Below, one piece after another: positions 1 to 7,512 of a stretch of DNA of 64,000 nucleotides. The stretch comes from SKHV01 sp963678565 (GTDB lineage Bacteria > Bacteroidota > Bacteroidia > Bacteroidales > Prolixibacteraceae): the NCBI GenBank assembly GCA_963678565.1, contig OY782875.1, positions 1,116,001 through 1,180,000 on the forward strand, given 5' to 3'. The notes beneath the pieces were generated by a model. The model was not told where the DNA came from, searched no databases, and was given only the letters and a program-made list of their open reading frames with translations. The translations under genes and the position numbers were made by a program. Numbering within the stretch: the first letter of the stretch is position 1; every line of letters starts with the position of its first letter.

Positions 1-677
1 ATGTGTTGCGAAGCCTGTACCAAAAATTGTACAGATTGAGCTGCTTCTTCTACCGAAAGTATTTTTTTCAATGGATGTTGGTCGATCATTTGTTCCACGA
101 TTCTTTCATCTACGGCATCGTTCAAATTCGTTAGCATAAACGATGGTGAAACGGTGTTCGACGTAATGTTGAAGCGGATGTTTTCAGTTGCCCACACCTT
201 TGTTAGTTTCTCGAGATAGGCTTTGCCTGCCACATATTTTGCCAATCCAATTGGTGGATTGTTGGTTAAATAGGCGCTTAAAATGGTAATGATTTTACCA
301 AATTTCTTCTTGCGGAACATTTTAATGGCTGCCTGAGTGATTTCCACCACCGGAACAATGTTTTTCGAAATGTCGTCGACCAAATCTTCCGTGTCTAATT
401 TATGAAAATAGGTAGGCGTAACATCACCCGCATAGGCATTGTTGATGAGCACATCAATATCGAACGTTTTCAACTGATCAAGCAATTGCTGTATATCTGT
501 TTTCTTGCTGAAATTACATTGAATTGAGTTGCAATTGGTATATTTCAATTCAAGTTCGGTGGCTATTTGCTTCGATTTATAATAGGTGAAGTAAACTTTA
601 TTGGTTGTTTCCTTAGCCAGCAATTCGGTAATGGCCAGCCCTAATCCTGATGCTCCTCCGGTGATTAATATGTTCAT
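1..677 (-). CDS. SDR-family oxidoreductase (3' end outside window)
   Basis: Short-chain dehydrogenase/reductase, probably an NAD(P)H-dependent ketoreductase. Translating the minus strand from the ATG at 677 gives an N-terminal TGGASGLG (TGxxxGxG nucleotide-binding motif, about residues 6-13), an NNAYAG motif near residue 80 and the catalytic YVAGK (YxxxK) near residue 150. About 225 residues are visible and the C-terminus lies beyond base 1. Its start overlaps the stop of the upstream MaoC gene in an ATGA arrangement (674-677), which implies translational coupling. Its place after an ACP and a hydratase suggests it reduces an acyl-ACP or acyl-CoA substrate; that substrate is inference. Confidence 0.85.
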   Translation of the reverse strand, partial: MNILITGGASGLGLAITELLAKETTNKVYFTYYKSKQIATELELKYTNCNSIQCNFSKKTDIQQLLDQLKTFDIDVLINNAYAGDVTPTYFHKLDTEDLVDDISKNIVPVVEITQAAIKMFRKKKFGKIITILSAYLTNNPPIGLAKYVAGKAYLEKLTKVWATENIRFNITSNTVSPSFMLTNLNDAVDERIVEQMIDQHPLKKILSVEEAAQSVQFLVQASQH

Positions 678-1066
678 GTTAATATTCCTATTTGAAGTTT
701 TCCTTTAGCAACAATCTTTTTTTCAGTATTGGTGAATTTAAATTTCATCTCTACAGCATTAACCGAATCAAAAACGCCACTTACTTCTGCATCAAGTTGA
801 AGTTCATCATCAAGAAAAACAGGATGTTTAAACTGAATTTGCTGTGTATGAATGATGACATTCTTCAGGGGTAAGCATTCACCAACGAAATACGAGAGAA
901 ATCCATTTAAAATATTGCCATGCATTACTTTGTCGCTAAATCCTTGTTTTTGTGCAAAAGCATCATTGGTATGTAATGTGTTGCGATCATTAAAAAGTTG
1001 GATAAAACCTTCATAAACAAAGGATGTTATTTTAAATTGTTCTGTGAATTGCTCTCCTGTTTGCAT
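674..1066 (-). CDS. MaoC-like (hotdog-fold) enoyl hydratase
   Basis: Hotdog-fold protein of the MaoC/(R)-specific enoyl hydratase type. From the ATG at 1066 the protein has 130 residues, the usual single-hotdog length. The hydratase-2 signature is visible: D27-x4-H32, followed by a GF-x4-VMHG stretch (about 42-50). An upstream in-frame ATG at 1093 would overlap the ACP gene by 25 nt; the ATG at 1066 sits 2 nt after the ACP stop and matches where the family normally starts, so I prefer it. The gene lies between the ACP and the SDR in one operon. It should hydrate a trans-2-enoyl thioester, or the reverse; the carrier here may be the neighbouring ACP. Confidence 0.8.
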   Translation of the reverse strand: MQTGEQFTEQFKITSFVYEGFIQLFNDRNTLHTNDAFAQKQGFSDKVMHGNILNGFLSYFVGECLPLKNVIIHTQQIQFKHPVFLDDELQLDAEVSGVFDSVNAVEMKFKFTNTEKKIVAKGKLQIGILT

Positions 1067-1068
1067 TG

Positions 1069-1302
1069 TTATGCCAGTTTCGTTTCGATACATGCTATCA
1101 TTTCACCAAGGTTTTTCCATTGCTGAATTTCACGCGAGGTAAACTTGATTTTAAAATGCTTTTCAATGGCAACAATTAGCATGATGTGCGATAGAGAATC
1201 CCATTCTTCAATGTCGTTAGCCGTTGTTTGATTGGTTAAGCTTATTGTTTCCAGATCGAGTACATCGATGAAGATCTCATTTAATTCTTGAATTATATTC
1301 AT
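1069..1302 (-). CDS. acyl carrier protein
   Basis: A 77-residue acidic helical protein with the phosphopantetheine attachment motif DSL (Ser36, in EEWDSLSHIM). Length and motif position fit a free-standing ACP. It overlaps the end of the FkbH-like gene by 26 nt and is followed after 2 nt by the MaoC gene. FkbH-family enzymes load a glyceryl group from 1,3-bisphosphoglycerate onto an ACP, so this ACP is the natural partner of its neighbour rather than the general fatty-acid ACP; that pairing is inferred from position. Confidence 0.9.
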   Translation of the reverse strand: MNIIQELNEIFIDVLDLETISLTNQTTANDIEEWDSLSHIMLIVAIEKHFKIKFTSREIQQWKNLGEMIACIETKLA

Positions 1303-3046
1303 TGTTTCTGATTTTCTTATTTGATTCTTTTAGCTGAATATATGTTTGAATAGCTTGATATTTTTCGATGTTCAATATCCAAATATCATTTCTTTTTTCA
1401 AAACCTAAATTGCGATAGTGGTTTTGTACCATTGTATTTTTTGCGGTTGGTATGTATTCGCCAACGAGAGAAGGGTATCCCAACTTTTTTGCTTGTTCAA
1501 CTAAGGTATTTAGCACAAAATGCTCCATGCCTCTTTTCAAAACTCGGCAACTCATTAGCCAGGTATCGATAAATAGTTTTGTTGAAGATTGTTTTTTGAG
1601 AATAACGACACAAATTAAGCCATTGTCGCCAAATCGATCTTTAAGCGTAAAAGTAATTGGTACATAGTTTATATCGAGTGCAATCTCTTCAATTTCGGAT
1701 TCAGAGTATCGAACCGTTCTTAAATTGAATTGATTCGAACGCTGTGTGAGCTGGGCAACACGCGGAATGTTAAATGTTGTAAAACCATCGACTGTAGAAC
1801 GCATGTTCAACGATTGCAGAAAGTCGTTTTCGTTGACAAACGATTGTTTGAGTGTAGCTCTTTTCGCCTCGGTTTGATATCGTTTCGTACGCTCACTGTC
1901 TTCCTTTGAAGCCGAAACTGTTTCGAATAAATTTAGTGAATACAAGTATTCAAGATAGTTTGCTGGATCTTCGGGGATCTCTGGGACACAAATTTCAGGA
2001 AGATGTTCCTTCACCATATTTCGCTCAAAAGGGTTGTCGTCGAGAAATACCATCGAATCGAATCCAATATTTAAAATGCGTTGGATGTATTGAATGTTTT
2101 TGACCTTATTTCCCCAATTTGCTACAAACACTGAAATATCATCGAGCTTCAACACCATTTCGGGATGTTTTTCAAAAGGCTCTTTGGCAGTTTTTTCATC
2201 GTTTTTACTGCAAACTGCCAGAATAATACCACGATTTTTCAGGGCTTTTATCCATCGTTGAAATTCGGTGAAAGCTTTTCCGATTCCCAAGCTGCCAATT
2301 TCGATGTTGGCCAAGCCGTCGTCGCCTATCGTTCCGCCCCAAAGTGTATTGTCTAAATCGAGTACCAAACACTTTTTAATTTTACCTTGTGTTGCAGCAA
2401 TGATATCCGTAGTGCGTGAGGCAAGCTCTGGAAGCGCTGGAATACTCAAAACCATTTCAGTTGAAATATATATCGAAGGTTCGAACATTGTATTTCGCCC
2501 AATTCGGTTTTGAATGCTGCTTAAATCACATATGTGAATGCTTTGTTTCTCAGCCCCCAATTGCATCAGTTTTATATTCAATAAGCGAAGTTGAAACAGA
2601 AATGAATCTTGGTTTAGATTGGCAAAATTTCCATAGATCGTATTGTCAATTTCAGCGAAATTGTAGAAAATAATTTTTGTCTTGAGTTTTTGGTGGATGT
2701 GTGTTATGTAACTTTCAATTTGTGCCGTCTTTTCTTTTGCAAAAACTTTTTGATCAGTTTTATTACATGTGTAGAATTGACTAAGTAGCTTATGCGATGA
2801 TTGAAAAATAATGGTGAAATCGGGTTGATATTTGTAATAGTCAGACGTTGGATCAAGCAGTTGAAGGTTGATCTGGTTAAAATCTGCTTCCCAAATAACT
2901 AAATCAAGGTCATGTTCGTATCCAAATCCTCGAATTGCCTGAGCCAAAAACTGTGTGGCACTATCGCCCAATAAAGCAACTTTAAGCTGCTTAAATTTCG
3001 AAAAGTCCTTTTTTAAATTCTTCTTTAGTTGTGAAAATTCAATCAT
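1277..3046 (-). CDS. FkbH-like HAD-IIIC enzyme (glyceryl-ACP formation type)
   Basis: A 589-residue protein of the FkbH family. Residues 20-100 form an SGNH-like segment beginning with GDSATQ. The HAD motif I is DLDNT (Asp230, Asp232, Thr234), followed by WGGTIGDDG; a later LDDNPFERN stretch is also typical. The C-terminal third resembles the GNAT-like end of the family. Characterised members take 1,3-bisphosphoglycerate, remove phosphate and leave glyceryl on an ACP. It is first in an operon with an ACP, a MaoC hydratase and an SDR, overlapping the ACP gene by 26 nt. The end product is unknown: a polyketide-like starter or a surface-glycan acyl substituent are both possible. Confidence 0.88.
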   Translation of the reverse strand: MIEFSQLKKNLKKDFSKFKQLKVALLGDSATQFLAQAIRGFGYEHDLDLVIWEADFNQINLQLLDPTSDYYKYQPDFTIIFQSSHKLLSQFYTCNKTDQKVFAKEKTAQIESYITHIHQKLKTKIIFYNFAEIDNTIYGNFANLNQDSFLFQLRLLNIKLMQLGAEKQSIHICDLSSIQNRIGRNTMFEPSIYISTEMVLSIPALPELASRTTDIIAATQGKIKKCLVLDLDNTLWGGTIGDDGLANIEIGSLGIGKAFTEFQRWIKALKNRGIILAVCSKNDEKTAKEPFEKHPEMVLKLDDISVFVANWGNKVKNIQYIQRILNIGFDSMVFLDDNPFERNMVKEHLPEICVPEIPEDPANYLEYLYSLNLFETVSASKEDSERTKRYQTEAKRATLKQSFVNENDFLQSLNMRSTVDGFTTFNIPRVAQLTQRSNQFNLRTVRYSESEIEEIALDINYVPITFTLKDRFGDNGLICVVILKKQSSTKLFIDTWLMSCRVLKRGMEHFVLNTLVEQAKKLGYPSLVGEYIPTAKNTMVQNHYRNLGFEKRNDIWILNIEKYQAIQTYIQLKESNKKIRNNEYNSRIK

Positions 3047-3477
3047 ATGGTTTATCTGTTCGCAATTGGCCTAAAGATAGAAATTATCGCATAGATAGCA
3101 TTGAATAAAAGTTTAGAAATAGTTACAGAATACTTGCTCTTGTTGTCATTTCATATCACATTACTCACGAGCAATGGTGGAATTTTACAAAAATTAAATT
3201 CGGAAAAAGTTGTAAATTGGTGGTAGTGTGGGAGTTTTACTAAGTTGCACAGAGCCTTTGTTGCCACGCTCTGTTAGTATGATAAGCGAAGGGGACTTCT
3301 ATAGCATCAAATATTTTAACATTAATATTCAATATGTTGAAATTCAGTTGTTTCGCCTACTTGAAAATATACAGCAGATGCTTGAATGTTAATATTGATT
3401 CGTCGTAAATTGTAAATCTTCGTATCACCCAGATATTGACATACCAAAATCTATTACTAAATTAAAAATCGACCTAC
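3047..3477. other. intergenic region upstream of the FkbH operon
   Basis: About 430 nt, A+T-rich, without a convincing reading frame. It should hold the FkbH-operon promoter, but I find no clean TAnnTTTG box on the minus strand. A 7-bp inverted repeat ACAGAGC/GCTCTGT encloses 12 nt near 3247-3273; it lacks a T-tract, so it is not a clear terminator. Confidence 0.4.
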
Positions 3478-3876
3478 ATGATCGAAAATGTGTTAGCACG
3501 TAGCAGAACCACCGAAGTCGATTCGGTGGCAACAGGAATGCACACTGCATTCCAAAGTAGTTCTATAACTACAGATACTGTTCTTGCGGGTTTAATGACC
3601 ACATTGAACGCGAAAAACAATTTATTAATTGAAGCCAACAAGCGCTTAAAAGCAAGGTCGGAGCTTGACGGATTCGATGAAACGCGTGATCATCAAGGAC
3701 AATAGTTGTATTACTTTATACAGGGGGCTACTTATAGTCTTGACCCGAAAATTGTAGCTGCAGCTGCAGCAAAAGAAATCTTCACGGTTTTAGAGAATTT
3801 TGGATTGAAAACCTTCAATGAATCTTTCGATGTTGAATCGGGCAATGATAAAATTAATGTTATGTTGCTGATATAA
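3478..3876 (+). pseudogene. DUF6261-like relic with an in-frame TAG
   Basis: The frame opens at ATG 3478, runs 75 codons to a TAG at 3703-3705, then continues in the same frame for 56 more codons to a TAA at 3874-3876. Both halves read as one protein: residues such as ATEVDS-like TTEVDSVATG before the stop, and GATYSLDPKI, EIFTVLENFGL and KTFNESFDVES after it. This pattern (a DPxI/AAxK repeat, then a phenylalanine-rich helix) resembles the middle of DUF6261 proteins common in Bacteroidota, and parallels VDAAQKVKIVFDSYG in the gene at 36547. The usual C-terminal third is missing. I read it as a pseudogene carrying a nonsense mutation and 3' loss. Confidence 0.6.
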
Positions 3877-3996
3877 TTATTTGTATTATACATTAATTTA
3901 GAAATAAAAAGAGTTCAATAAATTGTAATTCAGAAAGATAAATACTAAATTGCTAAAACGCCTCAAAAATGAATTTACACTTAAAACGTATTATTC

Positions 3997-5823
3997 ATGA
4001 ATTATTTTAGTAAAAAGGAGTTTGCAAAAGTTTTTATCCCGCTATTTGTAACGATCTACGTAGTTTTGTTGGGTTTAGGATATATTCTATTTCGTCAGCA
4101 AAAGAATCATATAATCGATTCTTCATCAACCTATTATAAGAATTTATTATTTCAGCAGGAAACATTGATCGATGCTGTGTTAAAGCCATCAGTTTCAAAT
4201 TTAATGTTTTTACGTAGTCAAAATGAGGTTGCTCAGTTTTTAAATGATACTTCATATAAGTCTGAATTAGTTCGGGAAATGCATGCTATGGCTCAGCATA
4301 ACTGGAATTATAAACAGATTCGTTTTATTGATGATTCTGGAATGGAACGCATTCGATTAAACTGGGAAGATGATAGTTTAATTATTGTACCCGAAAATCT
4401 ACTACAGGATAAAAGTGCAAGGCCATATTTTAAGCATACTATGCAGCTGAGTAAGAATTCAATTTATATATCAGAGGTTGATTTGAATATTGAACATGGA
4501 AAAATTGAAGTGCCATTTCAGCCCGTGATAAGATTTTCTTCGCCAATATATCTTGATGACGGAAGTATTACAGGAATAATTATAATCAATCAATTCTTAA
4601 ATGAATTTCTTTCTCAGCTGCAAAAAAATTTGAAAGATCTGAATGGTGAATTTAGTATTTTAAATAACGATGGTTATTGGTTGTTGGGACCCGAAAGCTT
4701 TCAGCCTTTTGGTTTTATGTTTGATAGTTTGAAAGATGAACGATTGGATAAATACGATCGGGACTTATGGAATCAAATTGTTCAAAAGCATGAAGGTGTT
4801 GTAGTAAAAAAAGATACGTTGTATGTAAGCCATAATCTTCAGTTTAATTCTCTAATAGGAAATAGTAGCCAAGATGTTGATGAAACTGAAAATTTAAGCA
4901 ATTGGATATTATTATTTCAAATACCCATCAATGTAATTGATGGCCTGGTGCTTGTTAACAATATTTTTAATTATGGAATTGTAGTTTCACTTTTACTTGC
5001 ATTCTTCGTATCATATTTATACAGCAAAAATCTGTATGAAGAACGAATTTACATCCAATCATTAAATGAAATCAATTCAAATTTAGAAGAAAGTATAAGG
5101 CAACGAACATTATTATTAGAGCAAAGCAATTCAAAATTACAAGCTGTAAACGACGAATTGGAAGCCTTTAGTTACTCTATATCGCACGACTTGAAAGCTC
5201 CATTACGGCATATCTCTGGTTTTTCTGATTTATTATTGAAAAAATTTGGGAATGAAGTTCCAGAACAAGCGGTTTATTATTTAAATAATATTAAAACTGC
5301 GAGTAAAGAAATGGGACAATTAATTGAAGATTTATTGCAATTTTCAAGAATCGGACGTACCAGTATTAAAAATATTTCATTTGAAATGGGAGTTCTTGTA
5401 AACGAAGTGGTATTAAAAATTAAAAATGATACTGAGACCGATGCCATTCAATGGAAAATTAATCAGTTGCCAACGGTTATTGCCGATTATTCATTGATGA
5501 GGCAGGTTTGGATAAATTTAATTTCCAATGCTGTTAAGTACTCCTCTAAAAGCGAGAATCCCAAAATTGAAATTGGATATGAAGAGTTGGATTCTTATTT
5601 CAGAATCTATATTAGAGATAATGGAGTTGGATTTGACATGAAATATGTTGATAAACTCTTTGGGGCATTTCAACGTTTACATTCCAATGACGAGTTTGAT
5701 GGAACCGGAATTGGTTTGGCCATTGTTAAAAGAATTATTACAAAACATAGTGGTGAAATTTCGGCTATTGGTGAAATAAACAGTGGGGCCACATTCTATT
5801 TTACATTACCTAAATCAATTTAA
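3997..5823 (+). CDS. membrane sensor histidine kinase (Cache-like sensor, Cph1-type kinase core)
   Basis: A 608-residue kinase. There is a transmembrane helix near residues 11-31, a periplasmic sensing region to about 315 that looks like a double Cache domain, a second helix near 322-345, a coiled-coil linker, then HisKA with phospho-accepting His397 in SISHDLKAPLRH and an HATPase domain with DNGVGF and GTGIGLAI. The SHDLKAPLR H-box is typical of kinases that pair with Rcp1-like single-domain regulators, and exactly such a gene follows after 13 nt. The ligand is unknown. First gene of a three-gene signalling operon. Confidence 0.9.
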   Translation: MNYFSKKEFAKVFIPLFVTIYVVLLGLGYILFRQQKNHIIDSSSTYYKNLLFQQETLIDAVLKPSVSNLMFLRSQNEVAQFLNDTSYKSELVREMHAMAQHNWNYKQIRFIDDSGMERIRLNWEDDSLIIVPENLLQDKSARPYFKHTMQLSKNSIYISEVDLNIEHGKIEVPFQPVIRFSSPIYLDDGSITGIIIINQFLNEFLSQLQKNLKDLNGEFSILNNDGYWLLGPESFQPFGFMFDSLKDERLDKYDRDLWNQIVQKHEGVVVKKDTLYVSHNLQFNSLIGNSSQDVDETENLSNWILLFQIPINVIDGLVLVNNIFNYGIVVSLLLAFFVSYLYSKNLYEERIYIQSLNEINSNLEESIRQRTLLLEQSNSKLQAVNDELEAFSYSISHDLKAPLRHISGFSDLLLKKFGNEVPEQAVYYLNNIKTASKEMGQLIEDLLQFSRIGRTSIKNISFEMGVLVNEVVLKIKNDTETDAIQWKINQLPTVIADYSLMRQVWINLISNAVKYSSKSENPKIEIGYEELDSYFRIYIRDNGVGFDMKYVDKLFGAFQRLHSNDEFDGTGIGLAIVKRIITKHSGEISAIGEINSGATFYFTLPKSI

Positions 5824-5836
5824 AATTAATCTAACG

Positions 5837-6271
5837 ATGGAATTTAAAACAATTTTACTGGCGGAAGATAATCCAAAGGATGCAGAATTAACCTTAGAAG
5901 CATTAAGTGAAATCAGTATTGTAAACAATATTGTTTGGGTGAAAGATGGTGAAGAGGTGATTGATTTTTTAAATCGCAAAGGAAAATTTGAAAATAGGAC
6001 ACCCGAACTTCCTGTTGTAATTATGCTCGATATTAAAATGCCTAAGGTTGATGGTATTGAAGCGTTGGCATATATTCGATCTCACGAAAAATTTAAGTAT
6101 ATACCGGTTGTGATGTTAACTTCTTCGCGATCTGAGCAAGATTTGGTGAGAACGTATCAATTAGGGGTAAATGCTTATGTTGTTAAGCCGGTTGATTTAA
6201 TTGATTTTATTGAAGCAATTAAACAATTGGGAATGTTTTGGGGGGTCGTTAATGAAATTTCGGAGCACTAA
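5837..6271 (+). CDS. Rcp1-like single-domain response regulator
   Basis: A 144-residue CheY-like receiver with no output domain. The acidic pair is in LLAEDNP, the phospho-acceptor is Asp65 in MLDIKMPKVDG, the Thr is in VVMLTSS and the Lys in VVKPVD. The insertion between the acidic pocket and Asp65 and the overall length fit the Rcp1 subfamily. A longer frame reaches back to 5783 inside the kinase gene, but the ATG at 5837 begins immediately before the first receiver strand and is preferred. It probably shuttles phosphate from the kinase upstream to a partner, perhaps the hybrid kinase 12 nt downstream. Confidence 0.9.
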   Translation: MEFKTILLAEDNPKDAELTLEALSEISIVNNIVWVKDGEEVIDFLNRKGKFENRTPELPVVIMLDIKMPKVDGIEALAYIRSHEKFKYIPVVMLTSSRSEQDLVRTYQLGVNAYVVKPVDLIDFIEAIKQLGMFWGVVNEISEH

Positions 6272-6283
6272 ATAAAATTAATT

Positions 6284-7447
6284 ATGAAAAAGCTAGACAT
6301 ATTATTTATCGAAGATAATCCGTTTGATTTGGAGATTATTATAGAGGGAATATCAGATTATTTTGAGTTAAATCTGTCTGTGGCTAATTCGAAAAATGAT
6401 CTTTTAAAAATAATAAATTCCGATGCAGTGTTTGATATTGTTATATCCGACTATAACATGCCTGGTTTTACTGCGAATGAGGCATTAGAAATGGTAATGG
6501 ATAAATATCCAATGACACCATTTATTTGTGTCTCTGGCTCAATCGGAGAGGAAAAAGCAGTAGAGTTATTGAAGAGAGGAGCAACTGATTATATATTAAA
6601 AGAAAATTTGGTTCGGTTGGTTCCTGCAATTGGGAGAGCATTGAAGGAGTTTGACGAATTAAAAATGCTTCAATCAACTCAGAACCAGTTGAAAATTCAG
6701 AATGAAGAACTAATTGTTGCAAAACAAAAAGCAGAAGAAAGTGATCGTTTGAAAACAGCATTTTTGGCGAATATGAGCCATGAAATACGAACACCTTTAA
6801 ATGGAATTTTAGGGTTCAGTGAATTGTTAATTAATGAAGATTTTCAGGAAGATAGGATTGAATATCAGAAAGTCATTGAACAATCGTGTAACCAGTTGGC
6901 GAATCTTGTAAATAATATACTCGATTTATCGTTAATTGAAGCTAATAGGTTAAAATTAGATTATGGAATGGTTGATCTCAATGAGGTATTTTCTTATATC
7001 TATTCTATTCATACAGTCGATTGTGCGAAAAAGGGACTCGAATTAAAACCTGTTTTTCTAGATAAAAGTGAGTCTCGGATATATACTGACGAAGTAAAAG
7101 TGAAACAAATTTTGTCGAATATTGTGAAAAATGCTATCAAATTTACGCCATCTGGTTTTATCGAATTTGGAGCAACTGTTCACGATTCAGAGTTTAGATT
7201 TTTTATAAAAGATACAGGAATTGGAATCTCAGAATGCGATCAGGAGATTATTTTTAATCGATTTAGACAATTAGAGGACGGCCATACTAAAAATTTTGGA
7301 GGAACGGGATTAGGTCTTTCAATTTCAAAATCGTTGGTTGAATTATTGCAAGGACGTATTTGGTTAGAGTCGGAACAAGGAGTCGGAACTACTTTTTATT
7401 TTATATTGCCAACATCGGTTGAGAAGCAAGAATCAATTGCTATTTAA
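6284..7447 (+). CDS. receiver-histidine kinase hybrid
   Basis: A 387-residue cytosolic protein: N-terminal receiver with Asp56 in VISDYNMPGF, a short coiled coil (about 125-155), HisKA with His166 in NMSHEIRTPLNGI, and an HATPase domain with DTGIGI and GGTGLGLSI near the C-terminus. No membrane helix is visible. As the third gene after a membrane kinase and an Rcp1-like regulator it could receive phosphate on its receiver and so have its own kinase activity tuned. No DNA-binding output is encoded in this operon, so the final effector lies elsewhere. Confidence 0.88.
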   Translation: MKKLDILFIEDNPFDLEIIIEGISDYFELNLSVANSKNDLLKIINSDAVFDIVISDYNMPGFTANEALEMVMDKYPMTPFICVSGSIGEEKAVELLKRGATDYILKENLVRLVPAIGRALKEFDELKMLQSTQNQLKIQNEELIVAKQKAEESDRLKTAFLANMSHEIRTPLNGILGFSELLINEDFQEDRIEYQKVIEQSCNQLANLVNNILDLSLIEANRLKLDYGMVDLNEVFSYIYSIHTVDCAKKGLELKPVFLDKSESRIYTDEVKVKQILSNIVKNAIKFTPSGFIEFGATVHDSEFRFFIKDTGIGISECDQEIIFNRFRQLEDGHTKNFGGTGLGLSISKSLVELLQGRIWLESEQGVGTTFYFILPTSVEKQESIAI

Positions 7448-7454
7448 ATTAAAA

Positions 7455-7480
7455 AAGCAGCACCAAAATCGGCGCTGCTT
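7455..7480. terminator. bidirectional terminator between the kinase operon and htpG
   Basis: AAGCAGC/GCTGCTT stem, extendable by CC/GG across one A-C mismatch, with loop AAAATC. It lies between convergent genes, with an A-tract on the left that serves as T-tract for the minus strand. Confidence 0.65.
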
Positions 7481-7512
7481 CGCAATGTGTGTGTTTTTAT
7501 GGCTATTCTATC

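Noticed and set aside
3703..3705. TAG as pyrrolysine or other recoding, together with TAA at 36526
   Set aside because: The two stops differ, one gene is also truncated at the 3' end, and no recoding machinery is visible; simple nonsense mutations explain both.
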